Shown one piece after another: positions 26,477 through 35,819 of a stretch of DNA of 64,000 bases. Under the pieces are notes generated by a model, which was given only the letters and a program-made list of their open reading frames with translations, was not told the origin of the DNA and made no database searches. The position numbers were made by a program, and so were the translations under genes. Within the stretch, counting starts at the first letter, position 1, and each line of letters starts with the position of its first letter. The stretch covers positions 124,001-188,000 of the forward strand of contig NC_014166.1 in NCBI RefSeq assembly GCF_000092245.1, read 5' to 3'. The stretch is from Arcobacter nitrofigilis DSM 7299 (GTDB lineage: Bacteria > Campylobacterota > Campylobacteria > Campylobacterales > Arcobacteraceae).

Positions 26477-27139
26477 GTGAAAATACTTTTGATGGAAGAT
26501 GATTTGATTTTAAATGAAATCATTGAAGAACATCTATTGGAAAAAGGGCATGACGTTGTATGTACATTTGCTGGTAACGAAGCAGAAGAGTTATTATATT
26601 CTCAAAAATTTGACTTACTTCTTTTAGATGTAAATGTACCAGAAATAAAGGGTTTTGAACTACTTCTTGATTTAAGAAAAAACAATATAAAAACACCTGC
26701 AATCTTCCTAACATCACTTAACTTAACAGATGACATAGAAAGAGGTTTTCAAAGTGGCTGTGATGATTATATAAAAAAACCTTTTGAACTAAAAGAGCTT
26801 GATTTACGAATCAATAATATTAAAAGGATTTTTAATATCTCTTCTTCAAATCAAATTGAGTTATCAACTACTATGGTACTAGATGCAGATAATTTACTAG
26901 TGATAAAAGAGAGTGAAGAGATTCATTTATCAAAAAAAGAGATAGAAGTTCTGTTGTATTTTATAAGAAATAAAAATAAAATAATAAGTGTAGAAGAGTT
27001 GTCTTCAAATGTTTGGGTATATGAAGAGAGCCCAAATGCCTCCACTATAAGAACATATATAAAAAATCTTAGAAAAATTCTAGAAGAAAATATGATTACA
27101 AATATAAGAGGAGTAGGTTATAGATTTAACAGCAAATGA
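26477..27139 (+). CDS. OmpR-family response regulator (probable copper sensor regulator)
   Basis: Receiver domain with acidic pair EDD, phospho-acceptor Asp in LLLDVNVPE (about residue 52), conserved Thr/Ser (LTS) and Lys (IKKPF); C-terminal winged helix ending NIRGVGYRF. 220 residues, starting at GTG 26477 directly after copA. Its place between CopA and the Cus pump suggests that it activates the copper genes, like CusR or CrdR. The stop codon overlaps an ATG (ATGA at 27136) that is one base out of frame with the sensor kinase. Confidence 0.88.
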   Translation: MKILLMEDDLILNEIIEEHLLEKGHDVVCTFAGNEAEELLYSQKFDLLLLDVNVPEIKGFELLLDLRKNNIKTPAIFLTSLNLTDDIERGFQSGCDDYIKKPFELKELDLRINNIKRIFNISSSNQIELSTTMVLDADNLLVIKESEEIHLSKKEIEVLLYFIRNKNKIISVEELSSNVWVYEESPNASTIRTYIKNLRKILEENMITNIRGVGYRFNSK

Positions 27140-27194
27140 AAAAAGTACTTTTTATAAGTTTTTATCTTTATATTTAGGCTCATCTTTTATACTA

Positions 27195-28268
27195 ATGACT
27201 TTGATAGCTTTTTTGTATTTTGAAAATCAACAAAAACTCTATTTTGATTTGACAAAATCAAGAATGCAAAATATTGCTTCAAAAATCGCTTCAAAAATAA
27301 TAGTTGCACATATGAATGGAACAAAAATAGATATATCAGGAGACTTTGAACCAAAAGATTATAAATTGGCTTTTTATGATAATAGTGGGAAAAAAGTTTA
27401 TGGTAATATTGATGAAAAAATAGATTTAAAAAAAGATATTATAGAAGAAAAAAATAGTTTTGTATTGGTTGATAAGTCTACTTTTGGGCACTTAGGAATA
27501 TATGCTATTGCCATAAAAGAGCATTTTTATTCAAAACAAATAAAAGAGTTAGAAATAAATATAATAGTACTTTTTTTTCTTATATATTCAATTATTGCTC
27601 TTATTGGGTTTTATTTAGCAAAACTTTTTATTAAACCTATAAAAGAAGAAAGAGATAAGTTAAATAACTTTATAAAAGATACAACCCATGAGTTAAATAC
27701 CCCTATTAGTGCAATTCTTATGTCTACAGAAGGTAAAGAGTTAAATACAAAACAAATTGAGCGTGTAAGATTAAGCGCAAAAAGAGTCTCTGAGATTTAC
27801 AAAGACTTGACATATGTTTTTTTACAAAAAGATTTTGAAAAAGAAGATTTAAAAGAGATATCTCTTGGTGAAGTTATAAAAGAACAACTACTGTATTTTG
27901 AACCTTTAGCAAATAAAAAGAAAATAAAAATCAATTTAGATATCCAAGAATATAGTTATAAAATACTCAAAGAAGACTTTATTAGAGTATTTAATAATTT
28001 AGTTTCAAATGCAATAAAATATAATAAAATAAATGGAACAATCTTTATTACTCTAAAGAATAATAAACTTATTATAAAAGATACAGGAATAGGTATAAAA
28101 CAGACAAAGATAAATGATATATTTAAGCGATACTATAGAGCAACAAGTTACCAAGGTGGCTTTGGTATTGGATTAAGTATAGTTAGTGAAATAAGTAAAA
28201 AATACAATATAAAAATAGATATTAATTCTATTTATGATGAAAGTACAACAATAACTCTAAACTTTTAA
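27195..28268 (+). CDS. Sensor histidine kinase of the copper two-component system; true start upstream and unclear
   Basis: Inner-membrane histidine kinase partner of the preceding regulator. H box DTTHELNTPISAIL, N box NNLVSNAIKYN, G1 DTGIGI and G2 GGFGIGLSIV are intact; a second membrane segment lies near residue 130. ATG 27195 is the first canonical in-frame start but cuts the first membrane helix. The frame is open to 27117, with ATA 27120 six bases after AAGAGGAG. An ATG at 27136 overlapping the regulator stop would give MKKSTFYKFLSLYLG if its A6 run had one more A. An indel or slippage at that run is therefore likely. Confidence 0.85.
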   Translation: MTLIAFLYFENQQKLYFDLTKSRMQNIASKIASKIIVAHMNGTKIDISGDFEPKDYKLAFYDNSGKKVYGNIDEKIDLKKDIIEEKNSFVLVDKSTFGHLGIYAIAIKEHFYSKQIKELEINIIVLFFLIYSIIALIGFYLAKLFIKPIKEERDKLNNFIKDTTHELNTPISAILMSTEGKELNTKQIERVRLSAKRVSEIYKDLTYVFLQKDFEKEDLKEISLGEVIKEQLLYFEPLANKKKIKINLDIQEYSYKILKEDFIRVFNNLVSNAIKYNKINGTIFITLKNNKLIIKDTGIGIKQTKINDIFKRYYRATSYQGGFGIGLSIVSEISKKYNIKIDINSIYDESTTITLNF

Positions 28269-28331
28269 TCTCCACACATACTCCACACTATATAGCTAGA
28301 ATTCCCAAACTTAAAATTTAGGAGTTCAAAA

Positions 28332-28715
28332 ATGAAAAATATCTTTAAACTATTCGCTGGTTTGCTAGTAGCATTTAATTTAGTTCATGCAGATCCACTA
28401 CTTCAAGAAGGAAGTAAAGATGGGTATGATGTAAAACTAAGTAGTGAAAAATCACTGGTAATGGGAAGCAATGAAATCATCATTGAGTTAGCAAAAGATG
28501 GTGCAAAGTTATCAAATGCAAAAGTAAAAATTAAATTTTTTATGCCAGAAATGCCTGGGATGCCGTATATGGAGAGTGAAATAAAAGGTAAAATTGTTGA
28601 TGGTAAATTTAAAGCAAGTGTAAATTTTGCTATGGGTGGAACTTGGCAGTATCAACTAAAATTTAAAACAGAAGATGGGAAAGTTCATACTGTAAGAGGG
28701 AGCGTAAACATCTAA
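28332..28715 (+). CDS. Periplasmic YtkA/FixH-like protein
   Basis: 127 residues with a signal peptide ending LVHA-DP. The mature part (VKIKFFMPEMPGMPYMES, GGTWQYQLKF) fits the small beta-sandwich YtkA/FixH-like domain; the Met-rich MPEMPGMPYM could bind Cu(I). It lies between the sensor kinase and the TolC-like gene and overlaps the latter by one base, so a periplasmic copper role is inferred from context. Confidence 0.75.
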   Translation: MKNIFKLFAGLLVAFNLVHADPLLQEGSKDGYDVKLSSEKSLVMGSNEIIIELAKDGAKLSNAKVKIKFFMPEMPGMPYMESEIKGKIVDGKFKASVNFAMGGTWQYQLKFKTEDGKVHTVRGSVNI

Positions 28716-29911
28716 TGTTAAGAAATAGCTTTATTCTAACTTGTTTGATAATTACAAGCTCATTTTCTACAAGCTTAGAAAATATAATAAATAGTGCAAT
28801 AGTAAATAATAAAAACCTACAAGCTATTGAAAAATCTATACAAATAGCAAATGAGCAAATTAAGCTATCAAATAAGTGGGATAATCCTATTTTGACCATT
28901 GGTGCCAACGACTTGCAGTTTGACACTTCTCGAAGAGATTTGGAGCCTATGCAAGGACAATATATAGGTTTCTCACAGAATATACCTATAAATGGGAAAA
29001 TTAAGCTACAAGAAGAGATAGCTATGAAAGATAAAGCTATCTCAAATCTAAATTACGAAGATGCAAAACTAAAATTAAAATCAAAACTTATAGAGTATTT
29101 ATATAGTATAAAAATCCTAGAAAAGAAATATTTACTGCTTAATCAATATCAAAAAAATATAAAAAGCCTAGAAGATTTAACTACTTCTTTATATGAAAGC
29201 AATAAATCAAATCAAAGCATGATTATAAATCTAAAAACAGATTATTTAAAAATAGAAATTCAAAAAGAGAATTTACAAAATATTATCAAAAACAATTACT
29301 TAAAACTAGAAGAAATAACATACGAAAAAATCACAAGTATAGATGTTTCTTTAGATGTAAAAGAGTTAATCTTCTCAAAAGATATTTCTACACACCCAAT
29401 AATAAAGATACTAGAACAAAATAATGAAAAATTTAATAAACAAGCACAACTAGAAGATGCAAAAAAATTATCAGATATAAAAGTAAGCGCTGTATATTTT
29501 CAAAGGGATGACAAGTATAAAGATTATGCAAATGTATCACTTAGTATTCCCCTTGCTTTTTATGGAAAAGAGAATATAAAGATATTACAAGCAAAGATTA
29601 AAGCAAGAGAATTTAAAGATAAACTTGATGATAGTAAAAAGAGATTTGAGATAAAAATTGCTTCTTTGCAAAATGACTTAGATAGCTCAATCAAGAAATA
29701 TAAACTTTTAAAAGAGTTAATTCTTCCTTTACAAGAAGAGAATCAAGAGATAATAGAAAAATATAATAGTTTAGAACTTATAAAATCAGATGAGATATTA
29801 AAAAACTTAAACAAAATCATACAAAATAAAATTGCACAATATGATGAGATGAAAAACTACTTTGATGCTTATTCTCAAGCTTATTATTATACTCAAGGGA
29901 AAATTAGATGA
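28715..29911 (+). CDS. TolC-family outer membrane efflux protein (CusC-like)
   Basis: Outer membrane channel of a tripartite efflux pump. Signal peptide in the first ~18 residues, then two long helical coiled-coil halves of the TolC fold; FSQNIPINGKIKLQEE and SLSIPLAFYGKENIK are the two strand-turn landmarks. 398 residues, on the short side for CusC. Start and stop overlap the neighbouring genes, so it is translated with them. Confidence 0.88.
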   Translation: MLRNSFILTCLIITSSFSTSLENIINSAIVNNKNLQAIEKSIQIANEQIKLSNKWDNPILTIGANDLQFDTSRRDLEPMQGQYIGFSQNIPINGKIKLQEEIAMKDKAISNLNYEDAKLKLKSKLIEYLYSIKILEKKYLLLNQYQKNIKSLEDLTTSLYESNKSNQSMIINLKTDYLKIEIQKENLQNIIKNNYLKLEEITYEKITSIDVSLDVKELIFSKDISTHPIIKILEQNNEKFNKQAQLEDAKKLSDIKVSAVYFQRDDKYKDYANVSLSIPLAFYGKENIKILQAKIKAREFKDKLDDSKKRFEIKIASLQNDLDSSIKKYKLLKELILPLQEENQEIIEKYNSLELIKSDEILKNLNKIIQNKIAQYDEMKNYFDAYSQAYYYTQGKIR

Positions 29912-30891
29912 AAAATATATTTAAATTACTTTTATTATTGTTATGCATAAGTTCACTAGATGCGAAGATTTTAGATGCAAATCAACTATTCAATAAAAAG
30001 ATTGTTAAAGTAAAAGATGAGAGTGTTTATGAGACAAAAAGCTTTTATGGTGAGACTTTATTTGCAGAAGAGAGTATAAAAGACATAGTTCTTAGATTTG
30101 ATGGTTATATCACAAAGCTAGATGCAAATAAAAATCTTATGGAAGTGAAAAAAGCAGATAAACTTTTTTCTTTGTACTCAGATAAAATCCAAAGCATAAA
30201 AAAAGAGATAGAAGTCACAAAATCTATAAATAAAGCTATGTACAAAAGTTCCCTTGAAAAGCTTGATTCTTTAGATGTCAACCTTTCTCAATTAAAAAGT
30301 AAAGATATATCTTTTTATGCTCCTTTTGATGGAATAATCTTAAATAAGAAGATAAATGAAGGCTCTTATGTCAAAACAGGCTCACTTATTATGCAAATAG
30401 CAAATATAAATAAGCTTTGGTTTATCTCAAAAGTTTATCAAAGTGATTTGGCATTTTTAACTAATAATATGGATGCTAAAATCAAAATTGATGGAAGAGA
30501 TATGACCTTTAAAACAAAAGTTGACTATATCTATCCTTTTGCAAATAAACAAAGTAAAACTATAGATGTGCGATTTGTAATAGAAAACAAAGATAAAACA
30601 CTTTTTCCTAATATGTTTGGTAAAGCTATAATTAAAACAAGTTCTAAAAAGGTACTGACACTTCCTAAAACGGCAGTTTTAAGAAAAGGTGCAAAGTATT
30701 ATGTATTTAAATACATATCAAAAGATGAATTTAAACCAGTACTAATAGACGCAAAACAGATAAGTTCTGGAAAATATGAGATAGAAGATGGTCTAAAAGT
30801 TGGTGATGAGGTAATAGATAATGCCTTATTTTTACTAGATTCAGATGCTGTGACAAATAATTTGTATGAAGATGAAGACAATGATTGGTAA
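29908..30891 (+). CDS. RND efflux periplasmic adaptor (CusB-like)
   Basis: Membrane fusion protein linking the inner membrane pump and the TolC-like channel. Signal peptide in the first ~20 residues; lipoyl-like half motifs around SFYAPFDGIILNKKINEGSYVKTGS, then beta-barrel and membrane-proximal domains (LPKTAVLRKGAKYYVFKY). 327 residues, shorter than E. coli CusB and with a very short hairpin. Overlaps the TolC-like gene by four bases. Confidence 0.88.
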   Translation: MKNIFKLLLLLLCISSLDAKILDANQLFNKKIVKVKDESVYETKSFYGETLFAEESIKDIVLRFDGYITKLDANKNLMEVKKADKLFSLYSDKIQSIKKEIEVTKSINKAMYKSSLEKLDSLDVNLSQLKSKDISFYAPFDGIILNKKINEGSYVKTGSLIMQIANINKLWFISKVYQSDLAFLTNNMDAKIKIDGRDMTFKTKVDYIYPFANKQSKTIDVRFVIENKDKTLFPNMFGKAIIKTSSKKVLTLPKTAVLRKGAKYYVFKYISKDEFKPVLIDAKQISSGKYEIEDGLKVGDEVIDNALFLLDSDAVTNNLYEDEDNDW

Positions 30892-30897
30892 AAAATA

Positions 30898-33800
30898 ATG
30901 GTTGAATATATAATAAACAAAAGCGTACAAAATAAGTTTTTAGTTCTTTTTTCTGTACTGATTTTAACAGTTGCTTCTATTTGGGCAGTAAAAAATAGCT
31001 CATTGGATGCTTTACCTGATCTTTCACCTCCTCAGGTAATTGTACAAGTAAAATGGGCAGGACAAAGTCCAAAAACTATAGAAGAGCAAGTATCTTATCC
31101 TCTTATTTCAAATTTGATGAGTCTACCAAATATTGATACAGTAAGAGCTATGAGTTCATTCCAAAATGCTCTTATTTATATTATATTTAAAGATGGTACG
31201 GATATTTATGATTCTAGAAATAGAATATTGGAGCAGTTGTCTCAGCTTCAAGGAACTTTTCCTGATGGTGTTAATGTGGCAATTGGTCCTGATGCAACAG
31301 GTGTTGGTTGGGCTTATGAATATGCTTTAAAATCAAAAACAAAGTCATTGGATGAATTAAAAACACTGCAAGATTATTACTATAAGTATGCTCTTTTAGG
31401 AGTAGATGGAGTATCAGAAATAGCTTCGGTTGGTGGTTTTATCAAAAACTATGAAATAACACTAAATCAAGATAAATTAGTGCAATATAATCTAAGTATA
31501 AATGATGTAAAAAAGGCCTTAGTTTCTAATAATGATGAAAAAGGTGGTCGAATCATTTTAGAAAATGGTTATGAACACATGATTCAAGCAAGGGGTTATT
31601 TAAAAAGTGTAGTTGATATAGAAAATATTACAGTTAAAACTTTTGGCTCAACTCCTTTAAAAATAAAAGATATAGCAGATGTAAATATTACTTCATCAAA
31701 TAGAAGAGGGATGGCTGATTTAAATGGTGAAGGTGAAACTGTTGGTGGAATAGTAGTTGTAAGATTTGGTGAAAATCCATATAAGGTTATAAAAGCAGTA
31801 AAAGAGAAGTTGAAAACACTTCATGTGGATGATGTTGAAGTAGTTGAGACTTATGATAGAAGTTCTTTAATAGATAAAGCTATAGATACATTAAAACACA
31901 CTTTACTAGAAGAATCAATTATTGTCATAGTGGTTACTGCTTTATTTTTATTTCATTTTAGAAGCGCTTTGATTATAATTATAACTTTGCCAATAACTGT
32001 ATTATTTACTTTTCTTTGTATGAAGTTTTTTTCAATGGGTTCAAATATCATGAGTCTAGGTGGAATTGCAATTGCAATTGGTGCGATGGTTGATGCAACT
32101 ATTGTGATGGTAGAAAATGCCCATAAATATCTACAAGGCAAAGAAAACATAAGTAATAAACAGAGAATAGAAATAATTATAAAATCAGCAAAACAAGTAG
32201 GTCGACCAATCTTTTTTGCCTTGCTTTTAGTTGTTGTTTCATTTTTACCAATTTTTGCTTTAACAGGACAAGAGGGAAGATTATTCTCTCCTTTAGCTTT
32301 TACTAAGTCATTTGCAATGATTTCAGGTGCCGTTTTATCTATTACACTGGTACCCATTCTTATGATATTTTTCATTCGTGGAAAAATCATGGATGAAAAG
32401 AGAAATTACTTAAATAAGTTTTTTATAGCTCTATATTCTCCCTTGTTAAAATTTTCACTTAGATTTAGATATGTGGTAGTTGCCTTATTTATAGGAACTT
32501 TGATTTTGGCATACCCCGTTTATAAAAAACAAAATTGGGAATTTATGCCTATGATGAATGAACAAACCTTTATGTACATGCCTGTAACTCCTTATGGTAT
32601 TGGTATTGATTTAGCAAAAGAGCTTACACAAAAGACAGATAAAATTTTAAAATCATTTCCAGAAGTACAAACAGTATTTGGAAAAGCTGGGAGAGCAGAT
32701 AGTGCAACAGATCCAGCACCCTTGGCAATGATAGAAACAATAATACAATTTAAACCCCAAGACCAATGGCGGGAGGGTATGACTTATAAAAAGTTAATGC
32801 AAGAGATGGATGACAAGTTAAGAGTTACAGGATTAGTTAATTCCTGGACATATCCAATTAGAGGAAGAATTGATATGCTTCTCACAGGGATTAGAACACC
32901 TTTGGGAATAAAACTATACGGAAATGACCATCAAAAGCTAGAAGCAGTAGCTTTAAAAATAGAGCAAAAGCTTAAAAAATTTGATAAAACACTATCTGTG
33001 TCATCTGATAAGATAAATTCAGGATACTATTTAAACATAGATTTAAATGAAGAGATGTTATCAAGGTATGGAATTACAAAAAATGATATTTTATCAACGG
33101 TTTCTTTAGGTGTTGCAGGAGCTAAAATATCGACATATTTAGATGCCTTAGAGAGATATCCTATTAGTTTGAGATATGAAACGACCCAAAGGGAAGATAT
33201 TACTTCTTTAGAGAATCTTCAAGTTAAAACAAAACTAGGTTTCCAACCCCTAAGAATGTTTGCAGAACTTAAATATGAAGAAGGACCATCTGTAATAAAA
33301 TCTGAAAAAGGCTTAAATGTAAACTTTATATATATTACTCCTAAAAGTGATGTCTCAGTTAAAGAGTATAAAGATAAAGCACAAGAATTATTAAAAGATA
33401 TAAAACTGCCTAGTGGCTTTTATTATGAGTGGGCAGGACAAAGTGAGTATTTAGAATCAGCAATGAAAAAGTTAGCTTATATTATACCTTTGACTTTTGT
33501 GATTATATTTATACTTATCTTTTTTGCACTAAGAAATATCACATATACAGTGATAATCTTTTTTACCCTTCCTTTTGCCCTAACTGGTGGGATATTTTAT
33601 TTAGATTATTTAAATTTTAATATTTCTATTGCTGTAATTGTTGGATTTTTAGCCTTGCTTGGTGTTGCAGCAGAAACTTCAATTGTGATGCTTGTATATT
33701 TGCATGAGGCTATGCTTGAGTTAAAAGATAAGTGTATTTCTTTAGATGATGATAAACATATTTTTCATGCTATTTATAAGGGAGCTGTTTTAAGGCTTCG

Positions 33801-34017
33801 TCCAAAGCTTATGACCTTATTTGCTATTTTAGGAGGCTTGGTTCCTATTATGTACATTGATGGAGTAGGAAGTGAAGTTATGCAAAGAATTGCAGCACCA
33901 ATGATAGGAGGAATGATAAGTTCAGCATTTTTGACGCTTATTATTATCCCTTCCGTATTTTTTATCTTGGCTCTAAAAAAAAGAGATAAAATATTAGAAC
34001 AAGAGTTGTCTCATTAA
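30898..34017 (+). CDS. cusA: CusA-type heavy-metal RND efflux pump
   Basis: Inner membrane proton-driven pump exporting Cu(I)/Ag(I). 1039 residues, twelve membrane segments, ALPDLSPPQVIVQVKWAG at the N-terminus and VGGFIKNYEI in the porter domain. The three methionines forming the CusA metal site are conserved in TFMYMP, PLAMIETI and RIDMLLTG, supporting monovalent copper/silver over zinc or cobalt. ATG is six bases after the adaptor stop. Confidence 0.92.
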   Translation: MVEYIINKSVQNKFLVLFSVLILTVASIWAVKNSSLDALPDLSPPQVIVQVKWAGQSPKTIEEQVSYPLISNLMSLPNIDTVRAMSSFQNALIYIIFKDGTDIYDSRNRILEQLSQLQGTFPDGVNVAIGPDATGVGWAYEYALKSKTKSLDELKTLQDYYYKYALLGVDGVSEIASVGGFIKNYEITLNQDKLVQYNLSINDVKKALVSNNDEKGGRIILENGYEHMIQARGYLKSVVDIENITVKTFGSTPLKIKDIADVNITSSNRRGMADLNGEGETVGGIVVVRFGENPYKVIKAVKEKLKTLHVDDVEVVETYDRSSLIDKAIDTLKHTLLEESIIVIVVTALFLFHFRSALIIIITLPITVLFTFLCMKFFSMGSNIMSLGGIAIAIGAMVDATIVMVENAHKYLQGKENISNKQRIEIIIKSAKQVGRPIFFALLLVVVSFLPIFALTGQEGRLFSPLAFTKSFAMISGAVLSITLVPILMIFFIRGKIMDEKRNYLNKFFIALYSPLLKFSLRFRYVVVALFIGTLILAYPVYKKQNWEFMPMMNEQTFMYMPVTPYGIGIDLAKELTQKTDKILKSFPEVQTVFGKAGRADSATDPAPLAMIETIIQFKPQDQWREGMTYKKLMQEMDDKLRVTGLVNSWTYPIRGRIDMLLTGIRTPLGIKLYGNDHQKLEAVALKIEQKLKKFDKTLSVSSDKINSGYYLNIDLNEEMLSRYGITKNDILSTVSLGVAGAKISTYLDALERYPISLRYETTQREDITSLENLQVKTKLGFQPLRMFAELKYEEGPSVIKSEKGLNVNFIYITPKSDVSVKEYKDKAQELLKDIKLPSGFYYEWAGQSEYLESAMKKLAYIIPLTFVIIFILIFFALRNITYTVIIFFTLPFALTGGIFYLDYLNFNISIAVIVGFLALLGVAAETSIVMLVYLHEAMLELKDKCISLDDDKHIFHAIYKGAVLRLRPKLMTLFAILGGLVPIMYIDGVGSEVMQRIAAPMIGGMISSAFLTLIIIPSVFFILALKKRDKILEQELSH

Positions 34018-34090
34018 AATATCTGTTCTACACAAAAAGTACACATAGATTATATAAACTTACAAATGAAAATAAAAAAAGGAATAAAAG

Positions 34091-34405
34091 ATGAAAAAAT
34101 TAATTATGTTAGTAGCAGCGCTACTTTTTACAGTGGGTGTAGCTTTTGCAGATGGGAAAACTGGTTCTTGCGGGGCAGGGAAATGTGGAGATTCTAGTAA
34201 AAGTATGATGAAAAAAGGTATGAGTTCTAAAGAGATGAAAAAAGCTGGTTCATGTGGAACTGGTAAATGTGGTGATTCTAAAAAAGATATGATGAAAAAA
34301 GATCACATGAAAGGTGACATGATGAAGAAATCAGGCAATAAAGCTAGTGGTTCATGTGGAGCTGGTAAATGTGGTGATTCTAAAATGAAAAAAGATATGA
34401 AATAA
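34091..34405 (+). CDS. Exported Cys/Met/Lys-rich repeat protein, probable copper binder
   Basis: 104 residues with a signal peptide (LLFTVGVAFA-DG). The mature part is low-complexity: three copies of GSCG(A/T)GKCGDS separated by Met/Lys-rich linkers (KSMMKKGMSS, MMKKDHMKGDMMKK). It recalls the GKCG repeats of HvfA-type peptides that are modified by MNIO (DUF692) enzymes, but no such enzyme is in the window. It follows the Cus pump by 73 bases. A periplasmic copper sponge is inferred from residues and context. Confidence 0.7.
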   Translation: MKKLIMLVAALLFTVGVAFADGKTGSCGAGKCGDSSKSMMKKGMSSKEMKKAGSCGTGKCGDSKKDMMKKDHMKGDMMKKSGNKASGSCGAGKCGDSKMKKDMK

Positions 34406-34425
34406 TTAAATTCATCTCTTTTTTA

Positions 34426-34449
34426 AAGAGTGTAGCTTACTACACTCTT
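34426..34449. terminator. Hairpin between the Cys-rich gene and convergent MATE gene
   Basis: Perfect 10-bp arms AAGAGTGTAG / CTACACTCTT around CTTA. It overlaps the MATE stop codon and follows the Cys-rich gene by 20 bases. No clear T run on either side. Confidence 0.5.
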
Positions 34450-35795
34450 ATATTACACAACACTCTTAATTTATACATAGTATAAAAATAAGCAAATATT
34501 GCAGCAGAATAAATCATAAGTAACATACCTACAAATAAATAAATATAATCAAGTTTAAAATAGCTTACAATAATATATGAAACTATTGCTTTAGCGATAA
34601 GTTGTCTATATATTCCAATATAAAATATCATCTTAGGTTGTTTTATAGCTTGAAGAGTTGATACACAAATAAATAAAATAATATAAGCATAAAATATCCA
34701 TACTTCAACAAGTAAATAGTTAAAGCCATATTGGATAACTGCTGTATCATCATCAAATTGAGCAACTATAAGTTTCCCAAAAACGTATAAAAATATAATT
34801 CCAAATGTTGATATCATAAAGCCATATTTTAATGACAACATTACAATCTCTTTTACTCTATTAAATTGTTTTGCTCCATAATTATTTGATACAAGAGAAA
34901 GAACAGCAGTACTTAGTCCAAGTGCTGGCAGTAACATTAGTTGTTCAACTCTAAAGCCAATCCCATATCCTGCAACTGCTTTATATCCATATTGTGTTAC
35001 ATAATAAGTTAGAATGATAGAACCAAAAGCCATAGTTAGCATATTTAAACTAGAAGGTATTCCTTGCTTAAAGAAAGCCTTATAAACTCTTAGATTAGGT
35101 AAATAGTACTCTAACCTATCAAAGTGGATTATCTTTGTTTGTAGCACTTTATAGAGCATATAAAACATGTTTATAAATTGAACTAAAATAGTTGCAAAGG
35201 CAATTCCGCCTATTCCCATTTCTGGAATAATCCAAAAACCATACATGAATAAAGGATTTAATGCTAAGTTAGCAAAAAAACCAAAAATCAAAGAGTTTCT
35301 ATATGTTTTAGTATCTCCTTTTGATACAAGTATTGCATTAAGGGCAAAATTAGCCATAAAAAAAATAGTACCAAAAAGTATTACATTGATATACTTTAAA
35401 CAAATATCAAGATAAGCATCTGTTGCTCCCAGAAGTTTAAATAACATAGGAGAAGCAAAATATCCAATAATAGAGAATATGACTCCTAAAATAATTAAGA
35501 AACCAATTCCTTTGTGGGCATATATTGATGCTAAATGATTTTTCTTTTTTCCAAAAGAGTTACCAATTAGTGCGCTAATTGCTGATGAAAAACCATATCC
35601 AAAACCTGTAATTAAAAAATATATCATAAATGATAGGGATAATGCAGCAATTGCTTCTGTAGAAATTAAACCTGCGTAAAATGTATCTACTACATTGTAC
35701 ATAGTATTAAAAAACATACCAGTACTTGCAGGTATTGCTAATTCTTTTATAAGTTTTGGAATAGGTTCTTCAATCAAATATTGAGTTTTATTCAA
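34440..35795 (-). CDS. MATE family efflux transporter
   Basis: Inner-membrane multidrug/toxin extrusion protein of about twelve membrane segments arranged as two similar halves (PASTGMFFNTMYNVVDTFYAG at the N-terminus; GIPSSLNMLTMAFGSIILTYYV at the second half). 451 residues, normal for NorM/DinF-type carriers. Substrates unknown. Twenty-four bases upstream on the same strand is hom. Confidence 0.88.
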   Translation of the reverse strand: MNKTQYLIEEPIPKLIKELAIPASTGMFFNTMYNVVDTFYAGLISTEAIAALSLSFMIYFLITGFGYGFSSAISALIGNSFGKKKNHLASIYAHKGIGFLIILGVIFSIIGYFASPMLFKLLGATDAYLDICLKYINVILFGTIFFMANFALNAILVSKGDTKTYRNSLIFGFFANLALNPLFMYGFWIIPEMGIGGIAFATILVQFINMFYMLYKVLQTKIIHFDRLEYYLPNLRVYKAFFKQGIPSSLNMLTMAFGSIILTYYVTQYGYKAVAGYGIGFRVEQLMLLPALGLSTAVLSLVSNNYGAKQFNRVKEIVMLSLKYGFMISTFGIIFLYVFGKLIVAQFDDDTAVIQYGFNYLLVEVWIFYAYIILFICVSTLQAIKQPKMIFYIGIYRQLIAKAIVSYIIVSYFKLDYIYLFVGMLLMIYSAAIFAYFYTMYKLRVLCNIRV

Positions 35796-35819
35796 TTGAA
35801 GCCTTTAATTTAAATTTTA

